DNA from: Desulfurispirillum indicum S5
GTDB lineage: Bacteria; Chrysiogenota; Chrysiogenetes; Chrysiogenales; Chrysiogenaceae
DNA: 64,000 nucleotides
NCBI RefSeq assembly: GCF_000177635.2
Contig: NC_014836.1
Span: 62,001-126,000, forward strand
Direction of reading: 5' to 3'
In this document: positions 51,405 to 59,798 of the stretch, one piece after another
Position numbering within the stretch: the stretch's first letter is position 1
Layout: each line of letters opens with the position of its first letter
Notes under the pieces: generated by a model
The model's database searches: none
Told to the model about the DNA's origin: nothing
The model's input: only the letters and a program-made list of their open reading frames with translations
Made by a program: the position numbers and the translations under genes

Positions 51405-53374
51405 GGAGTGCTCCTGTTGCGGTGAAAGCGCAATTGAAATACGGCTCCGCCAGCACTGTTGCGGGCATGGATGGAGCCGTGATTGTGTTCTTCCATAATG
51501 ACCTTGGACATGTAGAGCCCAAGGCCTGTTCCATTCTTGTTTTCCTTGGTGCTGAAATAGGGATCAAAGATCAGGGGCAGAAACTTTTCGGGAATGCCTC
51601 CGCCGTTGTCTTCTATTTCCAGACAGAGCTCCCCATCCTCCACCGAATCACGGAAAGTCACAACGGGATTTTCAACAGATCGTTCAGAAAGGACATCAAA
51701 GGCGTTTTTCAGGATATTGACAATAACCTGAATGATTTCATTGGTGTGAACATTGACGGGCTCCCTGGTGGCGGTCAAATTCTGCAGGACGATACTGTTG
51801 CGGGCGAACAGATGACCCATCAGGGCCAGGCAGCGGCTGACCAGATCCGGTATGGGAATATCTTCCCGCGAGGAGGTGGGGCGGAAAAAGTTGCGGAAGT
51901 CTTCAATGACCCGTGAAAGGTAGTCGGTCTGCTGTTCAATATCGGTGACAGCTACGTTGATGTCCTTTTCGGTGAGAATACCCATCTGCTGGTAGGTGTC
52001 CAGGGTGCCAACGGCCATGGAGATGGCTGAGAGGGGCTGGCGCCACTGGTGGGCAATCATGGAGAGCATTTCCCCCATAATGGCGTGACGGGATTGCTGC
52101 AGAATCAGGGCATTCTGTTTGCGGTTTTTTTCCAGCTCCTCCTGAACCCGCTCTTCCAGGTGGCGGTTCAGGGATGCCAGCTTCTGTTCCGCTTTCCACT
52201 GGCGGGTCCAGTCGCGACTGACGGTGACAATGCCGATCACCTGACCGCTGTGGCTGCGCAACAGTGATGTGCTGGAGATAAAGCGTCGCATTTCCTCGGG
52301 GTTATCGTCCTTCCACGACCAGCCCAAAGACGCCTCGGGCTGTTGACGAGCCAATACCTTCTCTTCAAACAAGCGAAAGAATCGGGCATAGGTTGGCTCA
52401 AAGAGGTCCTCGTCGCTCTTGTCGACAATATCTTCTGTGCTGAGCCCGACAAAGTCGGCGAAAGCTTTGTTGCAGCCGATGTAGCGAAGCTGGCAATCCT
52501 TGTAGAAAATGAGATCCGACACCGAATTGGTGACAATGTCCAGCAGGGCCGCCTGCTGGGTAACTTCCTGCTCCAGCTGGTGGGACTTCTCCAGGGCCTG
52601 CTCCAGGTGCTTGCGCTCCACCACTTCACCATAGGTCTCCAGGGCGGCCTGGATGCTCTTTTTGCTGAGCAGCGCGGCCATGGCCTCCATGCCCGAGGTG
52701 AGCGCGGCAATGTCGGTTGCGGTGATCACGGGGCCGCGATTGGGCAGGATGGTTTGTACTGTCAGGCTCTGGATACGACTCAGTGCCAGCCCGAGCAACT
52801 GACTGTTGGGTATGGCCTGAGAGTGATACTGGGCAATGGCTTCGAAATCGTCTTCATGGTGCAGAATTCCTGCACTCAGGGTGTTGCCGAAGAGTTCCCC
52901 GGAGAAGAGCAGCCCCTTTTCGGGAAAGCAGGTCACAAAGGAGCCGGGGCAGGGACAGTAGGGCGTCGGAATAAAGTGGCAGAGAAAGCCGGGTCGCGAA
53001 AGCTGAAAGTTGCGCTGATCAATGGGGTAGATGGAGGAGCGTACCCCCATCTGCCGCAGGCTGTCCGCCATCTGCCCCTGGGTGACGATGAGCAGATCGT
53101 CGCGCCCAATGCGTTTTTCCAGGTAGGGCAAAGCTCCACACGCCTCTGGAAGGGCACTGTTTACCACTATATAGCGGATCCGTTCCAGGGGGAAATCCCG
53201 GCGGATGCGCTCAAAATCCTCTTCCTGTCCAAGGGTTCCCCCGGGATTGAACAGGACGCTTTCGTGCTGGTTTTCCAGCCAGTAGGTGCGACTGTGGGGC
53301 TTCTGCCGCATGCGCACCAGAAAGACGTCGGAAGCTATGCTGACAGGGAGGCCCTGACTGAAGCTGGAGTGCAT
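51401..53374 (-). CDS. Histidine kinase with degenerate flavodiiron/MBL-like N-terminus and PAS
   Basis: 657 residues from the ATG at 53374 (GAGG upstream). Residues 1-250 follow the metallo-beta-lactamase/ODP fold of flavodiiron proteins (FNPGG, RYIVVNSALPEACGALPYL, TPYCPCPGSFVTCFPEKGLLFSGELFG, ILPNRGPVI), but every metal-ligand position I can align is changed: NSALPEACG for NHVEPDHSG, CPCPGS for the His site, and PNRG for PSHG. A PAS domain (about 275-390), HisKA with AHQWRQPLSA (His442) and HATPase (about 540-650) follow. It is cytosolic. The MBL domain may sense a ligand without metal, or fold as a dimerisation module. Divergent from lrgAB and coupled to the response regulator. Confidence 0.82.
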   Translation of the reverse strand: MHSSFSQGLPVSIASDVFLVRMRQKPHSRTYWLENQHESVLFNPGGTLGQEEDFERIRRDFPLERIRYIVVNSALPEACGALPYLEKRIGRDDLLIVTQGQMADSLRQMGVRSSIYPIDQRNFQLSRPGFLCHFIPTPYCPCPGSFVTCFPEKGLLFSGELFGNTLSAGILHHEDDFEAIAQYHSQAIPNSQLLGLALSRIQSLTVQTILPNRGPVITATDIAALTSGMEAMAALLSKKSIQAALETYGEVVERKHLEQALEKSHQLEQEVTQQAALLDIVTNSVSDLIFYKDCQLRYIGCNKAFADFVGLSTEDIVDKSDEDLFEPTYARFFRLFEEKVLARQQPEASLGWSWKDDNPEEMRRFISSTSLLRSHSGQVIGIVTVSRDWTRQWKAEQKLASLNRHLEERVQEELEKNRKQNALILQQSRHAIMGEMLSMIAHQWRQPLSAISMAVGTLDTYQQMGILTEKDINVAVTDIEQQTDYLSRVIEDFRNFFRPTSSREDIPIPDLVSRCLALMGHLFARNSIVLQNLTATREPVNVHTNEIIQVIVNILKNAFDVLSERSVENPVVTFRDSVEDGELCLEIEDNGGGIPEKFLPLIFDPYFSTKENKNGTGLGLYMSKVIMEEHNHGSIHARNSAGGAVFQLRFHRNRSTP

Positions 53375-53569
53375 AATGAATCCTCGGGCAGGGAAAATCA
53401 TGGTCGCGCAAAGTCGACACCTGATATACTCTTTATATGTACGCCATGAAATACATTGCGTCAATTCCTCTTGCCCAACGAAATCGGTAATAATTATTCC
53501 TGATTTTATAGGGGCAGGTGTTGACGCCCCAAGGTGCGTATCGTTACATTTCATTTCTGGAGGGGGCCT

Positions 53570-53935
53570 ATGCTGGGTGGCATACTCTTGATACTGTTTT
53601 GTCAATTGGGAGGGGAAGTACTGGTTCGTTCCCTGGGGCTGCCGTTGCCCGGGCCGGTGGCTGGCATGGTGCTGCTGCTGGGTGTGGTTATTGTCTATCG
53701 CGATGTTCCGGCCACCCTGCGCAGTGCCACTGACGGGCTGCTGCGCTATCTTGCCCTGCTCTTTGTGCCCATTGCCGTGACAGGAATCATGGCGCACCGG
53801 GTCTTTATGTATGAAATCTGGTTTCCCCTGACCGTGGCCATTCTCGGCAGCACCATCCTGGGCATTATCACGACCGCCCTGGTTTTTCGCCTGCTGATGC
53901 GACGCCAGCAGCGCTCCGGGAGGTCAGCGTCATGA
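53570..53935 (+). CDS. lrgA: LrgA/CidA family membrane protein
   Basis: 121 residues from the ATG at 53570 with GGAGG upstream; longer frames are not supported. Four membrane helices (LGGILLILFCQLGGEVL, GPVAGMVLLLGVVIVYR, LALLFVPIAVTGIMAHR, ILGSTILGIITTALVFRLL). LrgA/CidA proteins are holin-like; LrgAB in Bacillus and Streptococcus has pyruvate transport activity. The motif PLPGPVAGMVLLL fits the family. It overlaps lrgB by 4 nt (ATGA). Confidence 0.88.
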   Translation: MLGGILLILFCQLGGEVLVRSLGLPLPGPVAGMVLLLGVVIVYRDVPATLRSATDGLLRYLALLFVPIAVTGIMAHRVFMYEIWFPLTVAILGSTILGIITTALVFRLLMRRQQRSGRSAS

Positions 53936-54633
53936 TGGAATGGGTGCTCGAAAGCTCGCTGCTGTGGCTGGGCATTACCATTACGGCCTTCTTACTGGGC
54001 AGCTGGCTCAATATCAAAGCCAGGCGAAATGCCCTGGTTAATCCGGCGCTGATCAGCATTTTTCTCGTCTGCGTTGCCCTGGTGGCCACGGGGGTTTCCC
54101 ATGAGGAGTACTTCGCCTCCGTCTCCCTGATCCACTTTCTGCTGGGGCCTGCCACGGTGGCTTTGGCCATTCCCCTGTACGACCAGTTTGCCCAGATACG
54201 CCGCCTGCTGGTGCCCATCATGGTGGCCTGCCTGTGTGGCCTGACCGTCTGCGCCGTTTCAGCGGTGGCCATCGGCATGTATTTTGATCAGTCCCGGGAG
54301 CTGCTGATTTCTCTGGCGCCAAAATCGGTTACCACCCCGATTGCCATGGGCATCAGCGAAACCCTTGGTGGTCTTGGATCACTGACCGCGGCTCTGGTTA
54401 TTATCACGGGCGTCTCCGGCAGTATTGTGGGGCCGCTGGTGCTGAAGCTGATCCGGGAGAAAGACGAGAATACCCAGGGCTTCACCATGGGTCTGGTGGC
54501 CCACGGCTTTGGAACTGCTTACGCTTTCAGCATCAGCCCTGCGGCCGGAGCTTTTGCTGGTCTGGCCATGGGATTGACAGGCCTTTTCAGCGCTTTCTTG
54601 CTGCCACTGTTTTTACAGTTGATGGGAGTGTGA
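53932..54633 (+). CDS. lrgB: LrgB family membrane protein
   Basis: 233 residues, about six to seven membrane helices. LrgB features: NPALISIFLVCVALV, SVSLIHFLLGPATVALAIPLYDQF, LAPKSVTTPIAMGISETLGG, KDENTQGFTMGLVAHGFGTAYAF. It pairs with LrgA and may move pyruvate or modulate murein hydrolases; the pairing with a kinase-regulator couple upstream recalls the LytST-lrgAB arrangement, though this kinase is not LytS. Confidence 0.9.
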   Translation: MMEWVLESSLLWLGITITAFLLGSWLNIKARRNALVNPALISIFLVCVALVATGVSHEEYFASVSLIHFLLGPATVALAIPLYDQFAQIRRLLVPIMVACLCGLTVCAVSAVAIGMYFDQSRELLISLAPKSVTTPIAMGISETLGGLGSLTAALVIITGVSGSIVGPLVLKLIREKDENTQGFTMGLVAHGFGTAYAFSISPAAGAFAGLAMGLTGLFSAFLLPLFLQLMGV

Positions 54634-55303
54634 AAACCCGCTCTTCAATGGTAAGTTTCTCAACTTTCGCACCCCCGAAACGGCAGGTTGTCGGCGCTGA
54701 CCCACATGCAATGCTGGAATGGCCGAAATGGTTCTGCTCAGACTGCATTTCTTTTGCCACTTTGGACCCGCCCAAAGTGGCTGGGAAGCGTTCCCCAGTG
54801 CTGTCCTTTTCAGCCGTCCGCTTGCCTGGAACTGGGGACCGCAAACAACCGCCCTCCGTGGCTTTTGGTTTGCGGTTGCCGCCCTCGTGGCGGCAACCCT
54901 GCGGATCCATCGCGTTATGCAGGCAAGACCCGAACGGGACACCTGCAGGAAGCAGGTGGTCCGGCAGCACTGCAGGGAAGCAGGGGTCAGGCAACGCAGC
55001 AGATGGGGCTCTTTGAGCAGCCTGCTGCCGGATCTCCAGGACAGGCGAGCAGGCGAACCGGAAGAACGGGCGTTCGGGGGGCGCGTTTTTGTACCCTTTT
55101 TGACCGCGCAAAAAGGGTAATATCTGGAAACAGAAAGAGGAATACCAGATGATTCAAGTAATTAAAATCAATACGGTTTTAGTGATGTAAAGGCTAGGAT
55201 AATAATGCCTTAGTCCAAGGCAGCAAGATGCGAAACTTGAGTAAGTTTGTCATGTTTAATCACCCGCTGGGCGAACCAGCAACGGAAAGGGAGGGAAGAG
55301 GCC
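54634..55303. other. Hairpin-rich stretch without a convincing gene
   Basis: No frame here has a ribosome site and family-like protein. Several perfect hairpins are seen: 10-bp GCCACTTTGG/CCAAAGTGGC (54756-54781), 9-bp ACCGCAAAC/GTTTGCGGT (54838-54876), 10-bp GGTTGCCGCC/GGCGGCAACC (54874-54898), 7-bp CACCTGC/GCAGGTG (54940-54958) and 10-bp TACCCTTTTT/AAAAAGGGTA (55092-55119). Past 55140 it becomes AT-rich and leads into the oxidoreductase gene. It could be a decayed element or structured RNA. Confidence 0.6.
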
Positions 55304-56704
55304 ATGCGTGAAGTTGATGTAGCCATTATCGGAGCCGGATCTGCCGGATTGACGGCTTTCAGCGAGGTCAATCGGGTCACGGAGAATGTGGTGATCATAG
55401 AAGCCGGTGTGGGGGGCACGACCTGTGCCCGTGTCGGCTGCATGCCCTCCAAGGTGATGATTCAGGTTGCCGAAGATTTCCACCGGCGCGAATACCTGGC
55501 CACCGAGGGCATCATGGGTGCTGAGCACCTGCGTCTGGATATTCCTGCTGCCATGGCCCATGTGCGCAAAATGCGTGACCGTTTTGTGGCCAGTGTCATG
55601 GGCGGTACGGTGGCACGGGCGGGGGATCGCTATATTCGCGGTAAGGCCCGATTTTGCGGGATGAATATCCTGGACGTAGACGGACAGAAGATCAAAGCCG
55701 GCAAAGTCATTCTTGCCACCGGATCACGCCCCTTTGTCCCCGAGGGCTGGGAGCGCTTGCCAGTGCCGGTCTATACCAGCGATACCCTTTTTGAGCAGGA
55801 AGACTTTCCCGCCTCCCTGGCGGTCATGGGAACCGGTGTTATTGGTCTGGAGCTTGGCCAGGCACTGGCACGCATGGGAGTTGAAGTTACTGCCTTCGGA
55901 CGCTCTGGACGGGTAGCCGGCATCACGGATCCCGAACTGAACACCTCTGCTGTAACAGCCTACAGCAGGGAATTTCCACTGCGCTTCTCGCGCGATATCC
56001 GGGTTGAACCCATCGCGGGAGCTTCAAAGGTGCGTATCGTCTGGCCGGAAGGCTCGGTGGAGGTCGATGGTATCCTGGCGGCACAGGGGCGTCGCCCGAA
56101 CCTTGATGATCTGGGACTGGAGCCGCTGGATATCCCCCGTGACGAACATGGCATTCCCCTGTTTGACCCCCAGACCATGCAGGTGGGTGATCTGCCACTG
56201 TTTATCGCCGGCGATGTGACGGGCAGCCTGCCGGTGCTCCACGAAGCCTCCGATGAAGGGCGCATTGCCGGTTACAATGCCGTGAATTCCGTGCAGCGTT
56301 TCCGGCGCAAGACGCCTTTGCTGGTGGTCTTTACCGATCCCAATGTGATGCAGGTGGGGCAGACGTACCAGCAGCTGCGTGATGCTGGTACCCCTTTCGA
56401 GGTGGGGCAGGTGAGTTTTGAAGGACAGGGGCGCAGTCTGGTTATGGGTAGAAATTGTGGGTTGCTGCGCGTTTATGGGCACCGTGACAGCGGTGCGCTG
56501 CTGGGAGCGGAAATGATGGGCCCGGCTGGAGAGCACATCGCCCATGAGCTGGCCTGGGCTATGGAGCGTGGGCTGGACGTGTTTGAGATGATTCGTCTGC
56601 CCTTTTACCATCCTGTGGTGGAGGAAGGTCTGCGCACAGCGTTGCGGGAGCTGGCCGCCCGGGTGGATAGGCGAAAGGCCCGCTGGGAACTTTCTTTTGC
56701 CTGA
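55304..56704 (+). CDS. Dihydrolipoamide dehydrogenase-like flavin disulfide oxidoreductase
   Basis: 466 residues from the ATG at 55304 (AAGAGG 2-8 nt upstream). FAD-binding GAGSAGLTA, redox disulfide TTCARVGCMPSK (C-x4-C), NAD-binding GTGVIGLELGQALARMG, FAD-contacting FIAGDVTG, and C-terminal His-Glu pair in FYHPVVEEGLRTAL. This is the class I pyridine nucleotide-disulfide reductase layout (Lpd, mercuric reductase, glutathione reductase). There is no lipoyl or 2-oxo acid dehydrogenase gene next to it and no MerA N-terminal metal domain, so it is a stand-alone Lpd homologue of unknown substrate, like the Sth/Lpd-like reductases. Confidence 0.88.
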   Translation: MREVDVAIIGAGSAGLTAFSEVNRVTENVVIIEAGVGGTTCARVGCMPSKVMIQVAEDFHRREYLATEGIMGAEHLRLDIPAAMAHVRKMRDRFVASVMGGTVARAGDRYIRGKARFCGMNILDVDGQKIKAGKVILATGSRPFVPEGWERLPVPVYTSDTLFEQEDFPASLAVMGTGVIGLELGQALARMGVEVTAFGRSGRVAGITDPELNTSAVTAYSREFPLRFSRDIRVEPIAGASKVRIVWPEGSVEVDGILAAQGRRPNLDDLGLEPLDIPRDEHGIPLFDPQTMQVGDLPLFIAGDVTGSLPVLHEASDEGRIAGYNAVNSVQRFRRKTPLLVVFTDPNVMQVGQTYQQLRDAGTPFEVGQVSFEGQGRSLVMGRNCGLLRVYGHRDSGALLGAEMMGPAGEHIAHELAWAMERGLDVFEMIRLPFYHPVVEEGLRTALRELAARVDRRKARWELSFA

Positions 56705-56725
56705 GCTTCCCCGGCCGTGTATAAT
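56697..56725 (+). promoter_or_regulatory. Promoter candidate for the small coiled-coil protein
   Basis: TTGCCT (56697-56702), 17 bp, TATAAT (56720-56725), a good sigma-70 match that overlaps the stop of the oxidoreductase gene. Confidence 0.55.
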
Positions 56726-56766
56726 CCGCTAAGATTCTGTGACCAAAGCTTTCCGGAGGGCGTATC

Positions 56767-57102
56767 ATGGGACTTTTTGAGCTTGGTGGCTATATACTCT
56801 TTGTGCTGATGATGGCCTTTGCCGTCATTGTCATCCATCTCAAGGACAAGCGCATTGCCCAGTTGCGAGACGATCGAAATCGCTATCTGCAGGAGCGCAA
56901 CGAAGCGGTGGACTATGCCAACAAGCTCAGTGGTCAGGTGGATCTGGACTTCTCCCGTCAGGAGGAGAAGATTCAGCGGTTCCAGCGAGAGCGCGATGTC
57001 CTGCTGGAGCTGGCCAAGGAGAACCTGCCCGGTGATCAGTACGGTGTCCTGAACCGCGCCTTTGAACAGCGGGTCAGCAAGATGAAGCCGGTCAAGGACT
57101 GA
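56767..57102 (+). CDS. Small membrane-anchored coiled-coil protein
   Basis: 111 residues. One N-terminal membrane helix (about 7-24: GYILFVLMMAFAVIVIHL) is followed by a charged helix likely to form a coiled coil (about 25-85: QLRDDRNRYLQERNEAVDYANKL, RQEEKIQRFQRERDVLLELA). There is a short basic C-terminus. I recognise no family. It has its own promoter candidate and GGAGG before the ATG, and is convergent with the HAD gene. A scaffold or LapA-like role is possible but unproven. Confidence 0.7.
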   Translation: MGLFELGGYILFVLMMAFAVIVIHLKDKRIAQLRDDRNRYLQERNEAVDYANKLSGQVDLDFSRQEEKIQRFQRERDVLLELAKENLPGDQYGVLNRAFEQRVSKMKPVKD

Positions 57103-57121
57103 GCGCTTCTTTCAATCCCAC

Positions 57122-57769
57122 TCAGGGTAGCAGATGTAATAATTCTTCAGGGGTTTCCAGGATGGGAACCCCTTTTTTCTGAAAAAAGGCCCTGTCATAG
57201 GCACCCCAGCCAGCGCAGATGAATTCGGCACCGGCGCTGTGAGCACTGTGCAGATCATTTTCGGAATCGCCGATATACACGGCTTTGCGCGGTGAGATAC
57301 TCCATTGGCGGCACACTTCCAGCATGGGGTCCGGATAGGGCTTTGGCCGGGCAATATCATCGACACAGATAGCCGGGTCGAAAAAGCGGTCAAGGTCAAA
57401 GCGGTTTTCCATGAGCTTGTACTTGAAACGCAGATTGTTGGTAACAACACCCATGCGCCCATAACGCTGCCGAAGCCGCACCAGCACCTCTTCCATTCCA
57501 TCGTAAAACCCCAGCTTCTCTTCATGGTTCGCGTAATTTTCGTACCACTGGCGTATACCGTGCTGGGGGTCGTGGTATCCCAGTTTTTTCAGGGTAACGG
57601 CTCCTGGACTGCCCATGACCCAGTCAAGCTCATCGGGATCCAGCTCCAGGTTCAGCAGCTGGCGGGCGGTGTCCACCAGGGAGTAGACGATGACATCCCG
57701 GCTGTCCAGCAGGGTTCCATCCACATCAAAAATCAGACCTTCCAGAGGCTTATGCCAGAAGTGGGACAT
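57122..57769 (-). CDS. HAD-superfamily phosphatase (Gph/PpaX-like)
   Basis: 215 residues from the ATG at 57769, overlapping the PHP gene by 20 nt. HAD motif I FDVDGTLLDS (Asp nucleophile), a helical cap (30-85), motif II VVTNNLR, motif III KPYPDPML (Lys), motif IV YIGDSENDLHSA. This is the phosphoglycolate/pyrophosphate phosphatase group. The substrate is not fixed by sequence. Confidence 0.88.
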   Translation of the reverse strand: MSHFWHKPLEGLIFDVDGTLLDSRDVIVYSLVDTARQLLNLELDPDELDWVMGSPGAVTLKKLGYHDPQHGIRQWYENYANHEEKLGFYDGMEEVLVRLRQRYGRMGVVTNNLRFKYKLMENRFDLDRFFDPAICVDDIARPKPYPDPMLEVCRQWSISPRKAVYIGDSENDLHSAHSAGAEFICAGWGAYDRAFFQKKGVPILETPEELLHLLP

Positions 57770-58565
57770 ACTGTCGTTTCCTTTTCTCAAAACGTACCAG
57801 GGTGGTGATGTCCGCTTCGCGGGCCATCCGCTGTGCCAGGGGGAAATCGCGACCCACATGCTCGGGGCAGTGGGCATCACTGGTGATAATGACCGGCAGC
57901 CTGTACTTCCCGGCCATCTGCAGGATCTCCGGCGCGGGATAGATCTGCCCGGCAGGCTTGTACAGGCCGGCGGTATTGATTTCCAGTACCATGTCATAGT
58001 CTTTCATCAGGCGTATCGTACTCTCGTATACCGCTGTCATGATGACATTGCGGGGTGGCCGGTAGCCGAATACCTTGATCAGGTCGAAGTGGCCGATGAT
58101 ATCAAAAAGCTGGCTGCGGATGGCCATCTGCAGAATTTCATAGTAACTGTAGTAGACATCCACCACATCGCGTTCTTTCCACTCATGGGCAAAACGAGGC
58201 AGGTCGAATCCCCAGTCGCCGATCCAGTGGACACTGCCGATGATATAATCCCAGTGGACTGATTCCAGGAAGGCGCGTATACCCGCTTCGCGGGAAGGGA
58301 TATAGTCCATCTCTATTCCGGTTTTCACTGCCATGCCCTGCTGGCGGGCCTGCTCAACGGCATGTACGTACTCGTGAACATCGTAGTGAAAGGCTGCGTC
58401 CGCCCAGGAGGTTTCCAGCAGGCTGCTGGCCTGGCTGAATCGGTAGGCGTGCTCGCTGAAACCCAGTTCGCTCAAGCCGCGTTCCATGGCAGTGTCGTAG
58501 TACTGGCGGATCCACTGTGCCGTGTAGGGGCCACTTTCGAGGTGGACATGATAGTCGTGCAGCAT
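57750..58565 (-). CDS. PHP-domain phosphatase (histidinol-phosphatase-like)
   Basis: 271 residues from the ATG at 58565 (AGGA upstream). PHP motifs: MLHDYHVHLE (first metal His pair), FSEHAYRF, GIEMDYIPSR, IIGSVHWIG, IGHFDLIKVFG and the last metal site TSDAHCPEHVG. It probably hydrolyses L-histidinol phosphate (HisK type) with a tri-metal centre; related PHP proteins act on other phosphoesters. Co-transcribed with the HAD phosphatase. The start lies just inside an inverted-repeat element. Confidence 0.86.
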   Translation of the reverse strand: MLHDYHVHLESGPYTAQWIRQYYDTAMERGLSELGFSEHAYRFSQASSLLETSWADAAFHYDVHEYVHAVEQARQQGMAVKTGIEMDYIPSREAGIRAFLESVHWDYIIGSVHWIGDWGFDLPRFAHEWKERDVVDVYYSYYEILQMAIRSQLFDIIGHFDLIKVFGYRPPRNVIMTAVYESTIRLMKDYDMVLEINTAGLYKPAGQIYPAPEILQMAGKYRLPVIITSDAHCPEHVGRDFPLAQRMAREADITTLVRFEKRKRQYVPLLA

Positions 58566-58580
58566 CGGGCGTCCTGTCAA

Positions 58581-58699
58581 CAGGCTGCTGAAACCATTTA
58601 CGGTGCTGTCCGCCGGACGCTCACGCGCAGCAGCGCACTTTGCGTGCACTTCGCACCAAGCCTGGCGTGCGCCTGCATCTGTGGGTTTTCAACGGCCTG
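58581..58699. repeat. Inverted-repeat element, copy B
   Basis: Ends CAGGCTGCTGAAA (58581-58593) and TTTTCAACGGCCTG (58686-58699) are imperfect inverted repeats; the core (about 90 bp) is GC-rich with several internal stems and shares the TGTCCG...ACG/CTCAC pattern with copy A. Length 119 bp. The element sits just upstream of the PHP gene. Confidence 0.6.
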
Positions 58700-58836
58700 C
58701 CTGATGTAAAGTATTCCAAGTGCTCAGGCAAGGTTCTGTGATAGCCGCAGATCATAGCGGCAAACCCGTGGGAATTCAAGAGAGCTCCCTGGAAAGACGC
58801 TGCCAGGAAAATATTTGCATGGATTACGGTTTTTTG

Positions 58837-58865
58837 GTGACAGCTGACATTCTTTCTGTTACAAG
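58837..58865 (+). promoter_or_regulatory. Weak promoter and leader of the first RRM gene
   Basis: GTGACA (58837-58842), 17 bp, TACAAG (58860-58865). If used, it gives a leader of about 88 nt, U/A-rich, before the first RRM gene. Nothing else is recognisable in 58700-58959; an 79-codon frame there has no ribosome site. Confidence 0.3.
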
Positions 58866-58959
58866 ATGTACCCATGTTGTTTTTCCGCTCGCAGGACAAG
58901 TCTTTTTGCCTTTCTTGTATCGTGAACACCAACGATTACACTTTTTAAGGATCTATTGA

Positions 58960-59211
58960 ATGATGAAATCTATCTATGCCGGTAACTTGCCTTTCACGAC
59001 GACTGAAGACGAACTCGGAAACCTCTTTGCTCAATACGGAGATGTTTACTCTGTAAAACTCATCTCTGACCGTGAAACTGGCAGACTGCGCGGCTTTGGT
59101 TTCGTTGAAATGGAAGAGAAAGACTGCGAAGCGGCAGTTGAAGCTCTCAACGGTTTCGAATTCGGTGGCCGCAAGCTGCGCGTCAACGAAGCTCGCCCTA
59201 AAGGCTTCTGA
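58960..59211 (+). CDS. RRM RNA-binding protein (copy 1)
   Basis: 83 residues, ATG at 58960 (AAGG 9 nt upstream). A single RNA recognition motif: RNP2 SIYAGNLPF and RNP1 RGFGFVEM, followed by EALNGFEFGGRKLRVNEARPKGF. Bacterial and cyanobacterial Rbp-like proteins of this size bind RNA, some as cold-shock chaperones. It has its own terminator at 59235-59269 and a near-identical copy downstream. Confidence 0.93.
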   Translation: MMKSIYAGNLPFTTTEDELGNLFAQYGDVYSVKLISDRETGRLRGFGFVEMEEKDCEAAVEALNGFEFGGRKLRVNEARPKGF

Positions 59212-59234
59212 GCAACACTTCTCCGTAACCTCAA

Positions 59235-59269
59235 GGCACTGGCTCAGCTGTTGGGCCGGTGCTTTTTTT
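59235..59269 (+). terminator. Terminator between the two RRM genes
   Basis: GGCACTGGCTCA pairs with TGGGCCGGTGCT (with G-U pairs), followed by TTTTTTT at about 59263-59269. Confidence 0.75.
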
Positions 59270-59314
59270 CTTTCCCACCTGTCGCCCCGGCGATACTACT
59301 CCCAAGGATTCAGA

Positions 59315-59569
59315 ATGTCTGTGAAATCTATCTATGCTGGAAATCTGCCTTTCACCACTACCGAAGACGAACTCGGAAACCTCTTTGCACAATACGGTGA
59401 CGTGTACTCCGTAAAACTTATCTCTGACCGTGAAACTGGCCGCCTGCGTGGTTTTGGTTTTGTTGAAATGGATGAGAAGGATTGTGCTGCTGCAGTTGAA
59501 GCTCTCAACGGCTATGAGCTGGGTGGCCGCAATCTGCGCGTCAACGAAGCTCGCCCCAAAGGTTTCTGA
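59315..59569 (+). CDS. RRM RNA-binding protein (copy 2)
   Basis: 84 residues from the ATG at 59315. Nearly the same as copy 1 (changes such as VKS for MKS, MDEKDCAAA for MEEKDCEAA, GYELGGRNL for GFEFGGRKL), with the same RNP1 and RNP2. The DNA is highly similar, so this is a recent tandem duplication. Copy 2 may depend on read-through or its own weak promoter in the 100-bp gap. Confidence 0.93.
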   Translation: MSVKSIYAGNLPFTTTEDELGNLFAQYGDVYSVKLISDRETGRLRGFGFVEMDEKDCAAAVEALNGYELGGRNLRVNEARPKGF

Positions 59570-59591
59570 GGAAAATTTTCCTGAAATCATG

Positions 59592-59626
59592 AAAGCCCTG
59601 ACTCTCCGGAGTCAGGGCTTTTTTTG
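59592..59626 (+). terminator. Terminator after the second RRM gene
   Basis: AAAGCCCTGACTC pairs with GAGTCAGGGCTTT (13 bp, 4-nt loop), followed by a run of T. Confidence 0.88.
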
Positions 59627-59636
59627 CGTGTGCTAC

Positions 59637-59730
59637 GGGGTGCTGAAAAATTCCTGTATGGGGCGCTGCTTGCTGGACACTGCGCGAGCAATGCTTCATT
59701 TTGGCGACCTGAGTGTTTTCAATTGCCTGC
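59637..59730. repeat. Inverted-repeat element, copy C (weak)
   Basis: GGGGTGCTGAAAAA (59637-59650) and GTTTTCAATTGCCTGC (59715-59730) resemble the ends of copies A and B. The core differs, so this is a diverged or partial copy. Confidence 0.4.
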
Positions 59731-59798
59731 TTGTTTTGAGGTATCTGAGCAAGCTGCCTCATGTCGCAGTTCTTTCTCGTCCTCAGGAGGAGATGTCG

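Noticed and set aside
54719-55120. 133-codon open frame in the hairpin-rich stretch
   Set aside because: No ribosome site or recognisable fold; three overlapping frames of similar length cover the same GC-rich repeats, typical of chance frames.
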